Shown here: positions 1-12,500 of the stretch, in pieces
Layout: every line of letters begins with the position of its first letter
How positions within the stretch are numbered: the first letter of the stretch is position 1
Origin: Bimastos eiseni
Taxonomy: Eukaryota; Annelida; Clitellata; Crassiclitellata; Lumbricidae
Direction: 5' to 3'
DNA: 64,000 bases
Assembly (NCBI GenBank): GCA_959347315.1
Contig: OY365814.1
Coordinates: 28,914,402-28,978,401 of the forward strand
Made by a program: the position numbers and the translations under genes
Notes under the pieces: generated by a model
The model's input: the letters and a program-made list of their open reading frames with translations, nothing else
Database searches by the model: none
Told to the model about the DNA's origin: nothing

Positions 1-1802
1 CGTCCCATTTTATAAATAAATTAGGCTTCAAATTTAACACAAAATCAACCCAAGAAAATGCCCAACCGCGAACTCTTTTGATACCCGGATGACCAAGGAT
101 CTGTACGCAAGACAGGAAATTCTTGTGTACCATTAGTATTTGGGCGATAATTAGGTATTCAAATATCGCGTCTTATTTTCATAACGCATGCATTCCGTTT
201 ATTACATTTAGAAAGGAAACCCGATAAAACTTATGTTTGCAAAGCAGACAACTGTCTGTGGATAGTTAAAACACCACAGTTAATATCAGGCGTTGAAATT
301 TTGCGGAGCGACATCTATGAGAAAGTTTACAAGGGATAGCAACTAATTGGCAAGATTTCTGCATGATCAAAGATTTTAAGACAACTGTTATGCATACATT
401 TAAAATCATAAATCACCGAGATTTAAATAGAATAAGTAGTGATTAGAACTTGGTAGCAGTAGTAATCTCTAGTAAGTAAGCATACCCTTTACGTGATACA
501 ATAATCTGCTAAGAGTAAACCATTGTTACAACATTTGTCTTCCGAGTCAAACTGTCCACGGCGGGTATAGCTCAATTATGGGCTCGAGGACGCAATGAAT
601 CTATGGCGGGTTTGATGGGATAACTGCGCATACAGATGTGCTGATGTGGCAGCATTGTTGAATGTTGATGGGCAATGGCTGAAAAGGTAAGTCAGCATTC
701 TATCATAATTGTTCGAAGCAGTGACCGTTTGGGTGGATGCATAGTCAAGTGTCAAATTTTGTAGAGTAAATGGATGGATGTTAAATTTTCGTCAAGTGAT
801 CACGTTAACCTGCAAGTAGCCTATGAATATAGCTTTGGAGCGGTTTCAGTTGAGTTGGAGCTTGGTAAAACCATATTGGAGTGGTTTAAGGAGTGAGTTG
901 GAAGTCAGGTAGTCATTGATCCGGGACAGGAGTATTTGTTCGGTTAGCTTAGACATGTATGACAGGTTGTAGACAGGTCGACATACAGGGCTTCATCATT
1001 GAGCGATGGTTTCTTGAGGAGTGGAGTGACTAAAGAATGATTGAAGAGTATGGGAAGTTACCAGTAGATAAAGAGAGGTTGATTATTTTAGTAATGGCGG
1101 GAACAAGGATAGACGTGCAGTCATTCAGTTAGGCGGCAAGTTCGGGGTCGAGTTAGCACTTATCACTGCTTGTTCGGCAGAAATTGTAACAGTATGGATA
1201 TGTAATTATGGGACAGCATTTCCAGCCATAACAACTCTTTTGACTTTGCATTTGTTTTAAATGTAACTAGATTCTGACATTTATGGTAGATAAACCAGTA
1301 TCATATTCAAATGTTTAACAGCAAATTGTTTTTGAAAAAAAACGAGTTTTGATAACATTCAGTACATTTTTGCCAATCAGATATTACTGGTCTGCATCTT
1401 ATAAATATAGATAACCTATACAAACACTTCTGACTTTGGAACTTATGTCAATGACCATAATAGTATATCAAGCACACATTATAATTGGGTTGTAGTAGAG
1501 ATCTGTTAAGTTTGGAATGCAAGTGCTGGGCCATACAATACAATCATGTGTTTTGAGTTTTTGTAGACAAACCGTTCAAGCACTCCGTCTGCATATTAAT
1601 TACTAGCTTCTACATCACCTATGTCTAATGTAAGAGACGTCAACAACTGATGGCAGATACTGCTTACACCATTCCATGTGGACATGCTTATCTTTCTCAT
1701 CATTTCCAGTGAAGAAAAGGGAGTCGCACTTAGAGGCAACCCGATCATATTAAACCAGTTTCAATTAATAGTCTGCGTGCAACTGCCTGAGTATGCTTGA
1801 TG
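1..1802. other. Intergenic DNA downstream of IQCK
   Basis: No gene is supported here. The main recognisable content is a decayed LINE reverse-transcriptase segment around 780-1170 on the minus strand. The 3' UTR of IQCK must begin just below 1803. The rest shows no open frame or structured repeat that I can name. Confidence 0.6.
780..1170 (-). pseudogene. LINE reverse-transcriptase relic (CR1/L2-like)
   Basis: On the minus strand, broken reading frames spell typical non-LTR reverse-transcriptase pieces: VPAITKIINLSLSTGNFP, then in another frame LLKKPSL, then KLTEQILLSRINDYLTSN and SLLKPLQYGFTK. These match the CR1/L2/Jockey-type palm region (PAITKIINLSLSTG...LLKKP...NDYLTSNSLL). Stops and frameshifts show it is dead. 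The family assignment below non-LTR is tentative. Confidence 0.75.
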
Positions 1803-4800
1803 CTAATATATCAAGGGTGAGGGCGTTAGACCAGAGAAATTGCAGTCAATGCTGATGCTCCCAGGTGTAAAGGAGCGCAGAGCATCTCCTGCCTGCTCAG
1901 GAACAGCAGATTGCTGCAGTTGTTCCTGATCCATCTCCCTTGGTTCCTCAGTTTCATGATCGTTTGGAATCTTATCCGACCAGAACCTGTTAACCTGTTC
2001 GTGGATGTTGCGATTCTCCTCCCGACACTCCCTCTGCCACTGTCTCAGCTCCTGAACAGATTCCTCCTCACGAACCTAATGAAATGAACCATAGTAATAA
2101 CGATAATACTAATAATAACAACAGTGCCAATAAGAACAATAGTCTAATAATAACAATAGTACTAACAATGTAAATTATACCAATAAATAATTAGTATGTA
2201 CCCAGACAGCATTAGTTAACTAGTTAAAATAAAGAATTATGTTTTGAATCTTCTGAACCTGCTGCTTTATTTTTGTAAGAATGGGTAGGCCCTGTTAGTG
2301 GGACCCATCCGTCCTTTAGGGTTTTTTCTTTCCCTATTAACCCTCCTCTCTGTGTACTACTGTTTTGTTATTCATTGTCACCATTGTTGATTGAGGTGAC
2401 AATAAAAACATTTGGTTTATATGGTTAATGATAAAAATTGAACTAATAATACATAGACCCACTAAATCCAGACGACCTCGCTCGACCTCCTTGGCTACTG
2501 CCTTGCTCAAATATTTGCAGCACATTTTCCACTGATGAAACGATCAGCAAAGACTAGCCATTCAAAAAAATATACCATGGGTAAAATAATAGTAATATTA
2601 AGAATGATAATAATGGATATATAGTAGTAGTAATAGATTATTACAGTATTACTTTTATTATTATTATTATTATTATTATCATCATTGCTACTATTATTAT
2701 TACTATTTTACCCAAGGAACATAATCTATTACTGCTACAACAAATAAAATTAACAATAATTTGAGAACCTCTTCTATACTGCCTCTGCACAATGCAAGCG
2801 ATGCACTTTTGTTGCTGTCAGCGAGGTTTGCATACAATGCACTTGCACTTGCTAATCAAGTACTTAGCATTTCAATAGACTTATTCTGACCTCAGTTTGG
2901 ACATTATTAACATGCTGAAAACGTTAAATGACGTTCGCAGTTAACATGAAGCTAGATCTCTGTACATCAAACAATAACTGCATGATATAAATGCATAATA
3001 ATTATACCCTGAAATATCTGACGAAAAATAATCTAATTCCCTCAAGGTATACACGATGCACAATGTAGATGCTACTAATACTAAACTCTTGGCCATAATA
3101 ATAAAACAATTACAGAAATGATTGGAGAACTTCAACCACACTGCTGTAATTGGGTAAATATGACCATTTATATAGCCCCTTACATGAACCTCATCTATGC
3201 ATCAGTCGAGAGTTGCTAATATGTAAGATTGGCACACAAGACAAATTCCAGGATGAGCAGAGTCAAAAGCCAAAAAGAAGGAAGTCTTAATTCTTATTAG
3301 GACTTACCTTGAAGCCTCGCCAAAATGATTGAATGATCAACGATGCATCTTTTTCCGTCCACAAAAGCGATTTTGGAAGAGGAGCTCTGGGACTAAAAAA
3401 TAATAAAATGGTAATTTAAAAAAAATTCCTTTAAAATGCAATTAAAATGCATTTTAAATAAATGTACATAAATCAGAAATAGTTGAAACCTTGCTAAAAG
3501 ACAGCAGTTAGTCTTGATATGCACAACAGTCTGCATGACGACCTATCCCGTTGCTTGATCTTGATCCATTGTAAAAAAATGCATGGCATATCTTGGTAGT
3601 TTTATTTTAAATTACTAGGCCCCCATAACTGACTGGTTATCTCATCAAGAACTCATACCCTGACTTGCCTATCCTCCACTTTCCAACTCCCACCCTAAGT
3701 ATCGCCAGTCTTAACAGCTCTCTGCCCTCTGTGACCCTTCTGGAAACCAGACCTTGACCTATTTGGACAACCCTTTGCCACAGCGCTCAAGAATTAGCGG
3801 GTACCCTGCCCTTGGCCTTCGAGCGGCACTTTAGAAGTTTGGAGATAACGATAACAATTACGATTGTTTTCTCAGCCACGATACATAATGATTCCTCAGG
3901 AATACGAACTAAGCACAGGAATAATATTACATATGTGTTTTGTAACAGTTATGAGCAATTATGTTGGGAGAATAAAGGCACTCACTGATCCATCCACCAG
4001 TCGTTCACGAAGGGAATATCCGCAAGGCTGACTTCTTGTCGACCGCAATGGAGCGGATTATTCCTGTTTGCAAACAACAGAATAAGGGAACCACTAATAC
4101 AATCATGTCTGATAAATGTAAAAATGTAATTTATTCATACATACATCAATATGTCACATGTGCAGTAAGCAATGTTCATTAAAACCAAACCTTCCTTATG
4201 CACAGTAGTAGCCACAGTAGTAGCTTCATTTTAATGACACTGTGCAATAACAAAGATATTAGCATTGCCCTCTTCCATTATCCATGCTTGGGACTGGCAC
4301 TTCCAAGGTGTCGCAGTGGTGATGTCAACTAGAAATATTGTCAAATAAATCCTTTAAAATCGTCTAAAAGCATGAAACCTCTCACTGATACTGCTCACCT
4401 GTAGAGATATTCTGTCAGAAAATCTCCTGCGTTGAACTTTGTTCGTTTTCGCTGTAACACAAAAGAGATAACACACGTAAGAAATTTTTTAAATAAAATG
4501 TGACAACTTTGACACACAACAAACTTAGCGTGATTTTGGAAATTTTAAAAATGGAAAGAAATGTGCAGCATAATAATCCGTGTGTTATAGTTGTCTAATT
4601 GTATTGCAATTTGCACAGACTATTCTGATGGACTGTATATCATAATTATATCTATTGTATAAGGCTGCACAGTTAAATTCGACTCGTGTAATAACTTGTC
4701 ATCATTTGCTCATACTATGTCTGTAATCATACTGTGGTTTGACAGTTTGAAAATAAACGAAAATCTTTATCTTACTTCAAAGCATTTCTCAATCTTCGCT

Positions 4801-5453
4801 TGTCGTAGGAGTTCTTCCAAGGCAGGAAGAAGAGCAGGAAAAACGTAATGCTCAAGATACTCTCTCGGTGAACCTGAAAAACCAAACTTTTAACTGCAAG
4901 CAAAAGCTAACTGAAAGGAATTGTCAGTAAAAATCTCATAAGTAAACAGAAGAATTTATATAGCACCTTTATAAGCAAAGTGGCCAGTCTGATCATTCTC
5001 AATCATGACTCAGAACCCAGACAGCAGGTGGGCTATAGGATTCGAGCTACATATGAAAACTCAAGTGAAAGAGAAATCATTTATTCATTTATTCATTTTG
5101 GAAATGTATATGGAGCCCCTTTAAGATTCTAGAACACTATTCAGATGCACTCCAAGCTGGGTGGCAACCAAAGAGAAAGGACTTGAGCATAAGGTAAAAA
5201 GTAGGGAAATTGTCTCGGGGCAGTTAACCTAACACAACAGGAGCCAATTGCAAGTGGAGGGGTCTACAACCAAGAGCAACTCAGGTAATAGTTTCACAAC
5301 AGCTGAATACAACTGACACAAACACATCATTTGCTCAATACACACAAATTCAAATTTTATCAGAACAGTACATACATACATATAATATATACATAGAATA
5401 TACATGTATAGTATATACATAGAATATACAATATACATACAGCATATAATGTC

Positions 5454-5485
<32 letters not shown>

Positions 5486-6914
5486 GCATGCATAGTTAAA
5501 TATACAGAGGGCCATAGAATAATGGAGAACCCACTGGGGCGCAGAGCTGAGGATCCAAGTTCGATACCCGTATACCCCATAAGGTTGATAAGTCCTTCTT
5601 TTGCAGTTAAGGTGACAGCATTGGTTAAATTAGATGCATAGTGTAATGGGCGCCACGCGAGGCTGCCGACAGTTAAATTCGACCTGTGTAATAACTTGTC
5701 ATCATTCTTTCATACTATGTCTGTAATCATACTGCTGTTTGGCAGTCTGAAAATTAAAAAAATCTGTTATCTTTTGACAGCCTACATAAGCTGTTCACTG
5801 TAGAAATCACAATTTCTCAATTATCAAAAGGCCCTACCATCTCACAAACCATAATAGGGAGAGTATTTTTCCAGAACATAAAAAAATAACTGCGTAGTGA
5901 AATGGACAGTTGACAATATATGTGGTACTATACAAAGTGGTCTTCATCCAAATTTGAGAAACTTCATCACAAAACTTACATCGACGTTTGTCTGGGATGG
6001 CAGGACGGTCTGGAGGGGGTGACGCAGGCGGCCTTTTGACAAAAGCATATCCAACACAGGCGGGGTGAGAGACTGCAGCATCAAAGTCTTCTTCAACTCT
6101 CCCATCAACAGTAACTCTTTTGTGCAGGTCACCAAAGAAAACTGGGGTATGTTTAGATGCGTCATAGTTCACTTCTAACGATATATCCTGATCATTGAAA
6201 GCTTCTGGATTTCTGCGTAACTGAAACTCTGGAAATAGTATAATTTAGAATCAAGATGGTACTGACAAAATCTACAAATTCAAAATGGAAGAAATTGCGC
6301 TTTCCAAGCATCGATATTTGTGCTCAAAACAGGAATCATGTCAAAAGCATATAAATTAGCGCACCACAGAGGATGATGAGAATCAAAGCAACAATTGAAA
6401 TAAATCAAAGGCAATTCAACATGATATTCGATGTCAGTTAAGCAGGTAAATAGTATCTAAATAATAGTGCAATCAAAATAATCTGCTAGAACATGCAATC
6501 AAATGATATCTTATAAAAAGTGTTGAAAACTATGTAATGTATGTAATGTAAATCCTCGAAAATTTCTCAGCGCCCACATAAGCCACGTCAGGGAGACCAG
6601 CTTATTCACCGGCGCTATGCCAAATCAAATCCGCAATAGCCAATCCTCTCGTTTCCTTTCGGTGACGGGTCGAAATCCAGGGAGTCAAGCCGAGGCAATA
6701 CTATGTACAATATCAGCAAACACCAGCTTATTCAATAGCGCTGCGTCGCATTACAGGGTTTGTCCTAAGAGCGATTTCCAGTGGAGGTTCGAGCCCGGTT
6801 GCCAGAACAGCTGGGAAGCCTGAACTTATGGTCAGATTTGTATTTATTATCAAGCCTACCCTTGCAAATTTCATTCCATAAGTTTGGTTCTGGAACTGTT
6901 GTTATGACAGACAT
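1803..6914 (-). CDS. IQCK: IQ motif-containing protein K, 7 coding exons
   Basis: Coding exons in transcript order are 6914-6860, 6228-5980, 4873-4776, 4451-4399, 4063-3986, 3392-3308 and 2075-1803. All have GT-AG borders and matching phases, giving 891 nt or 296 aa; I recall human IQCK as about 287 aa. The N-terminus contains VPEPNLWNEICKEF, like human EPSSKNLWEQICKEYE. Then come SPREYLEHYVFPALLPALEE, RKRTKFNAGDFLTEYLYR, and the calmodulin-type motif IQSFWRGFKVR, which fits IQxxxRGxxxR and is split by the last intron. The C-terminus is a charged helix rich in Glu and Gln. The ATG at 6914 is chosen because an in-frame TGA lies 6 bases upstream. IQCK is a little-studied family associated with cilia and calmodulin binding; a ciliary role here is inference. 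An X-box-like element lies about 120 bp upstream. A repeat tail abuts the donor of the third exon. Confidence 0.88.
4666..4770 (+). repeat. SINE-like family A, copy 2 (3' part only)
   Basis: It shares ACAGTTAAATTCGACT, GTAATAACTTGTCATCAT, CATACTATGTCTGTAATCAT and the AAAATCTTTATC end with the copy at 5512-5778. Its end directly touches the splice donor of the IQCK exon at 4873-4776 (donor complement at 4771-4775). Confidence 0.65.
5512..5778 (+). repeat. SINE-like family A, copy 1 (longest)
   Basis: It begins with a tRNA-like segment containing a B-box (AAGTTCGATACCC, about 5568-5580). A body follows (AAGGTTGATAAGT...GGTTAAATTAGATGCATAG), then a tail with ACAGTTAAATTCGACCTGTG, CATACTATGTCTGTAATCAT and a run rich in A. 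The body and/or tail recur at 4666-4770 and 36752-36950. It lies in an IQCK intron. Confidence 0.65.
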
Positions 6915-7033
6915 ATTTCAGTGCTAATTTTGAACTGAACAATCCTATTCAAACAATTATCTACATAAATTCACCAGATAAGAGTCAAGAGACCAAACAA
7001 ACAACTCCATTTTGTTGCCCAGTATGGCGGGTT

Positions 7034-7048
7034 AACGCCAATAGCAAC
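7034..7048. promoter_or_regulatory. X-box-like RFX site upstream of IQCK
   Basis: AACGCCAATAGCAAC has a perfect RGYAAC half-site and a 3-bp spacer. The other half matches RCC but not the leading GT. It lies about 120-134 bp upstream of the IQCK start codon. RFX X-boxes near promoters are typical of ciliary genes. This is an imperfect match judged by eye. Confidence 0.35.
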
Positions 7049-7480
7049 CACAAATAGGAAACTCGAACTCCAACATATTGCGTACAGTACTAACCGTTAT
7101 ATGTAGTTTAATTTCACCGTTCCGTAACTCGTAATACTACTTCACAAATTGGGCTTATATTACAGCACAATGAACTGGCATATCAAGATATTCAAATTTA
7201 AAACTTCTTATACTTTGCGATGATTACGTGTTACGCTTTTACAATTTTGGCTGCAGCGACCTTTAGCACGGTTAGCCGGGTTATGTAACCCAACCCACTG
7301 CGCATGAGCACACGACAAATCGAGGGGTGATGACGGGTGATAGCCAGGCTTAGCATTTGGCAGAGAGTTTGATGCTAAGAACGGTTTGATATGAAGTCTG
7401 TGAACCATCGTCGAGTTTAATGCAAACAATCCAAATGACATCTTGGGCGGGTGTGTTTCTATACGGCTTATTGAGTTATT

Positions 7481-8656
7481 AGGGGTCGTTCACATATTAT
7501 ATAACGCTCAAGGGGTAGATGGGTGGGTTCCGGTTTTGTTAGCGTTATATTGTGAAGGGTGGGGGGTAGGTTGAAGATTTTGTTATGTAACAAACTTTTT
7601 TCAGCTTATGCTATTTTGCCTGTTTGCCTGCCAATTGGAAATTCCATGTACCACGGACCTTCATTGTTTAATCGAAGTTCACTGTACGTTGTGAACCAAA
7701 ACTAGCACCATTAGCTGCCACCTGGCATTCTTACTTATTATTTATAAATCCACTTTTAACAATTTCCTATTACAATTTTAACAATTTCCTGTGCATAGCT
7801 TTAAACGCTCTAAAATTCAATTCTGTGTGCTTTGTTTTGATTTTGGTTTAAAATAAAATTAATTCACTTGAAACAATTATTTTGGTAGGTATTATCATGA
7901 TGTTTGATTTCGTTTTCTATAGTATGTGTATATAGTTTATGTTTGCTTAGATACCCAATTGTAGTTGTAGTATACACTCTGTATACGTCATACGCTACTA
8001 AATAGGTAGAGTAATGTTATACCACAAATCTATCGATAAATACCTGACAGTGCAATATTAAACCAATTCATTCTGTGTGATACTGTAATGCTAATTTCTA
8101 GTGCAAAAAGGAGGGAAACTAAAATAGTGCTTTTAAATAGGATGCACGTCACTACCGTGTATTATCATGCTGTTTTAGTAGGCCTACATGTAGATAAATG
8201 GTGACAATCGTCGACTACCAAATAAATTACCGTAATTAATACAAGTGAATTTATCGCCATTAAAAGTCCGAATATTAAGAGGCAGAGGAGCATGGATCCA
8301 TACATCCGGTCTAATCACGAGAGAGTACACAATTTTAAGGTAGCTTTTGTCACATAGCTAATTGGGTGTATGATGATTTTTTGCTACAGTTCTTGAAATG
8401 GATGAATGCAATTATCACTACTATTAAAGTGTTAGCTAACATTGTATTGTTATAAAGTTTCAAATCGTGCAATACAATTATGTCGATTGTGTGTCTTTTA
8501 ACGTGCTTATAGACTGGGGTGGGGTAGGGGGTAGGTAGCATATCTGTTACTTAATATAGGGGTGAGGGTCACGGCTGCTGTTATATAACGTTACTAGGGG
8601 TAGGGGTGGGTCAAAAATTGGGATTTTATGCGTTATATAATATGTGAACGGCTCCT
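7481..8656. mobile_element. Non-autonomous DNA transposon with 27-bp inverted ends
   Basis: The left end (7481-7507, starting AGGGGTCGTTCACATATTAT) and the complement of the right end (8630-8656) agree at 25 of 27 positions. Inner subterminal blocks are also related (AGGGGTAGATGGGTGGG against CTAGGGGTAGGGGTGGG). TTAT flanks both sides (left copy one base away), hinting at a TTAA-like target. The 1.18-kb interior has no transposase. It fills the IQCK-MTTP intergenic region. The superfamily (Kolobok or piggyBac-like?) is not resolved. Confidence 0.75.
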
Positions 8657-8978
8657 TATGGACCGTCATCATCACCATCATCATCATCGTCCGTAGACCA
8701 ATACGTTCGCTTAAATAGCCTTTCAATGTAGGCCATATTTATTTATATATATACATATATATATAAATAAATAAATATATATCCTATGATATGATTGATT
8801 GTCTTTCATCTAAACGGAATAGGTTGAAATAAGTGAATTCGACGGGCTACCTAATATAAACATTATAGTCTTAGTCACATCACTTGAAGCGGTTAAGATC
8901 ATGTCCGACCGAAGGATCATAATTATTAGCCTACTCGACTGAGGTCTACTTTGAATAATGGCTCCTTCGGCAGGTGAC

Positions 8979-9380
8979 CTAGTCAACGTTGTATTGTTTC
9001 AGCATTTTCGAGGCCCTAGCCTTAATCGAGTACCGTGGAACTTCGTACTCGTGCATGAGACCGATATTGTTGAACTTTGAGCCGTAGTCACAGAACCCGT
9101 ATTTTAGATGGCACGCTAGATGTGTGCCACTAACTTGGGTGTATAAGAAGTATAGCTTCGTAATTTTTTCGCTCCATAATCTAGCATTTTTTGCTTCTAT
9201 ATCAATTGTGTTCAGGGTACTGCAACAAACATTTATTTTAAAATAAGGCATTCGAATTCTGTCTAAATATTCATTGGCGAACTTCTGGAGTATCTGCGAA
9301 ACTGCGAGGAGGATAAAGTTTAACGCGGTCGATGACCTGATTATCACCCACGAGACGCTAGCTTGAGCAGCTGATGGCAT
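8979..9380 (-). CDS. Doubtful 133-aa open frame between IQCK and MTTP
   Basis: This is an ATG-started open frame on the strand opposite MTTP, ending 124 bp before the MTTP start codon. It has one hydrophobic stretch near residues 20-32 (ALNFILLAVSQIL) and five scattered cysteines. I recognise no family. An open frame of this length is expected about once by chance in a window this AT-rich. It could be a chance frame, a small lineage-specific gene, or part of the shared IQCK/MTTP 5' region. Confidence 0.15.
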   Translation of the reverse strand: MPSAAQASVSWVIIRSSTALNFILLAVSQILQKFANEYLDRIRMPYFKINVCCSTLNTIDIEAKNARLWSEKITKLYFLYTQVSGTHLACHLKYGFCDYGSKFNNIGLMHEYEVPRYSIKARASKMLKQYNVD

Positions 9381-9503
9381 TTCGGAGGGAGGGTCGAATC
9401 CTTTCGATGGAGTGTTGGATAGATAGATGTCACCGTAGTACGTAGCGGTGCGCTTCTAAATTCAAAATTTCAGTTTTTCTGAACTTTCTGTAGAAAAATC
9501 AGA

Positions 9504-12500
9504 ATGTCAGCCGATAGATGTTCGCTGGTTTTCCGGATACTAGTGGCGCTGTTTGTGATCGGTAAAGTATACCATTAACTGTGCGGTCATTATATGTGTC
9601 GTCTGCTGCGGTCCAGCATGGCGTGGCGTAGGCTATACCACATGTATAATTATGTTATTATTCATATAACACTGTAATGTTGTAACGTTTCACAATACAA
9701 TTGCGTAGACGCATTTTATTTTGAGCTGAACAGTGTTCATTTTATTTATTCCTTTAGTAGTTTGTTATTGTCTCAGTTGGAAATTAGATTAGTCACAGGC
9801 ATAATACAATTTATATAATTTTTCAGTAACTTAGGACCGGGGTTAAGTTTTATAGGACCCTAAACATGCACAAAGTCAAGGGTCTCACTGAGTACTTTTG
9901 AGACAATTGGTGTTGGAGTTTGAAGCAACCCTGTCAGGGTCATCCTGACCTACATAGGCCTGTGACTGCCTCCTAGATTTTGTTCTATACGGAATAATCT
10001 GATTTTCACAATTGACTTCGTTTTTGTGCACTGAACTAATCATTGTTACATAACGAATACTTGCAGCACAATTAAACCTATATTATGATGGATCGGATTC
10101 TTTTTTATGGGATTGTCCTCCTACACTACAGCTAGGTCCAGAAGACTCCAAATGTGTGTTGCATAATGTACATAAATTATGTGTTAAACTGGGCACAAAT
10201 ATCAACATGATGATACAAACTTCTAAGGTCTTAGAGGATCTATCACGTAGGCTTCTACTAATGCCTCTTAGTTGCTCTGCATAAATTTCATCATGAATTA
10301 CTTCTGACACTGAGAACTTATTCAATGTATAAGTTTCAGTAAATATGACTCATGCACGTGTAACATGAAATTAAATTACTAGTTTAGATATCTATGAAAG
10401 GTAGGATCTTATAATATGAATATTTATGTGTAGGAGCAGTGGCACAACGACAGCAGAGCAAGCCAGGGCAAATACCCAGTTGAAAAAGCCGTCTCTCCTG
10501 GTTGCTGCCCTGCCATAGGGCTTCCAAAATATTTACCCTGCAAAGAATTTATTTATTTATCAATTGGCTTAAAATGCTCCCTGGCTTAAAATGCTCCCTG
10601 CTCTGGTTACTAGTATGATGGCCCTGGCTTTGCTATTGGTTAGGGATTTTATTAGGCAGGGACAGAAAATAAGATAGCAGCCTATTTAGGAGGCATTGTC
10701 ATGTGACTCCGGATGCTAAGAATAGTCAAAACATGAAATTGTGAGGCTAGAGCATTATGCAGGCCAGCTGGTCTGCCAATTAGATCCTGATTCAACAACA
10801 GCTGGCCTGGCAAACACTTCATGCACTTAACATTATCTATTAACTCTAACCAAGGAATTGGCAAATTGACAAAGCTAAAGTAGGAATAGCCCCTGAAATT
10901 AATACAAACATCAATGACTATCAAAAGAGCAGAAACACAGATATTCAACTACAACTACATCTGAGCCAGATACCTGAGCTAATTAGATAAACCAAGTGTA
11001 TATGTATACAAGTGTACAAGTATACATTTGTAGTACACCATAATGAAATGAGTATATATAGACCTAGACCCTACTTATGATATTTAGATAGATAGATAAC
11101 TCATTCATGAGCAAACGCACGTGATCACATGCACACACGCATGCGCCCAAAAAAAAAAAGGTTTTGCCATGATATGAGACATGGTGGCGAGAGATATGTT
11201 CTGTGCCTTGCAACAGATGGATCGCAGGTGCAAACCCGTCTCAAGTCACTGCATAGCGACCCTGGACAAGTTGCTCACCCATAATTGTCTGTGAGGAAGG
11301 CAACAGGAAACCACCTCACTGACCTCATCCCCAGGTGGTGTAAAGCCAAATGGACCTGACTTTGGGCAGAGTACTCATCATCATCATTATCATCTTGATT
11401 TGTGTACTTGAATTTCTAATGGCATTTTGCATTATGTTAAATAATTGTAGCACAGAGTTTCAGTTTACATGCTTCCATTTGGTTGCACCCGAGCTCATTA
11501 TCTTCTATTATAGTCATTAATTAATTGCTCCACACTTACGTCTTGACATGGTTCAGCCTTGATGTCCTGTCTGTACCTAATCATCATACTTCCGTATGAT
11601 TTTTCATCAGCCAACGGTCATCCATTGGTCAGTTTTCCGGTCAAGTTCATTCCGGGTCAGACGCTCAAGTACGTCTACAGCACTGAAGTAGCTCTAAATG
11701 AACCGAACTCAACACAAGCGACGCCTGCGAAAAAAGATGTTGGCTTTCGATTCAGCGCTGAAGTTGAAGTCACTCCTGTTTGGACTAATAACGTTGACCT
11801 AATCCGGCTTATGGTAGGGTAGACAATATTTATGTCTAATTTATTGTGCCCCTGCATTGATATTATGGTTGATTTTTACTTGTACGTGTTTAATGGAGAA
11901 TTCTTGTTTATTGGAAGTAATAAATTGAATTGACTTGAATATTCATAATATTGTGTGACACGGTGGCTGATTAGTTAGAGCGGTCGGCCAGTAACACTCT
12001 GCGTGCGCTGAGTGAGTGGGTTCGACCCTCGTCCGAGGCGTTAGTCACTGTGTAGGGACCGTGAGCAAATCCTTCGCGCACAGTTGCTCTGCAGTACAAC
12101 TGCAATTGAGCCGTCAGGCATGTGCACTTCTGAGCAAAAGATGTTGGAAGAAGGGCGATATAAAATTTCTAGAATTTCATTTTCATTTTCAATAATGCAT
12201 TTACATGTACTTAGCTTTTCTTGACATTTCTTTGGTTCTGACGTACTTACTTATCACTTAGTTCCTCCCGTGCACCTAATCTTCCCATTTCCTCCATTCG
12301 TCACTTTCCATCACCTGCTCTTCGGCCTCGTCCCACGACTTCTCCAGGCATCTCAAGTCATCTTGGACAGTCTCCGGCCAGTTCTTCCATGATCCTTCCT
12401 CCTCCTTCTCCCTCCAGAATTCCATTATATTACTCTTCTATGTATTCTCTCTATCTCTCTATGTATCTCTCTATCTCTCTATGTATCTCTCTATGGATCT

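Noticed and set aside
7208..7441. 77-aa minus-strand open frame beginning MSFGLFAL, first taken as IQCK exon 1
   Set aside because: Its phase does not fit the next exon, and a better first coding exon with family residues (LWNEICKEF) exists at 6914-6860.
11562..11610. Start of MTTP within exon 2 (MSCLYLIIIL)
   Set aside because: It overlaps an apparent acceptor, and the signal-peptide exon at 9504-9561 joins in phase and gives a cleaner signal peptide.
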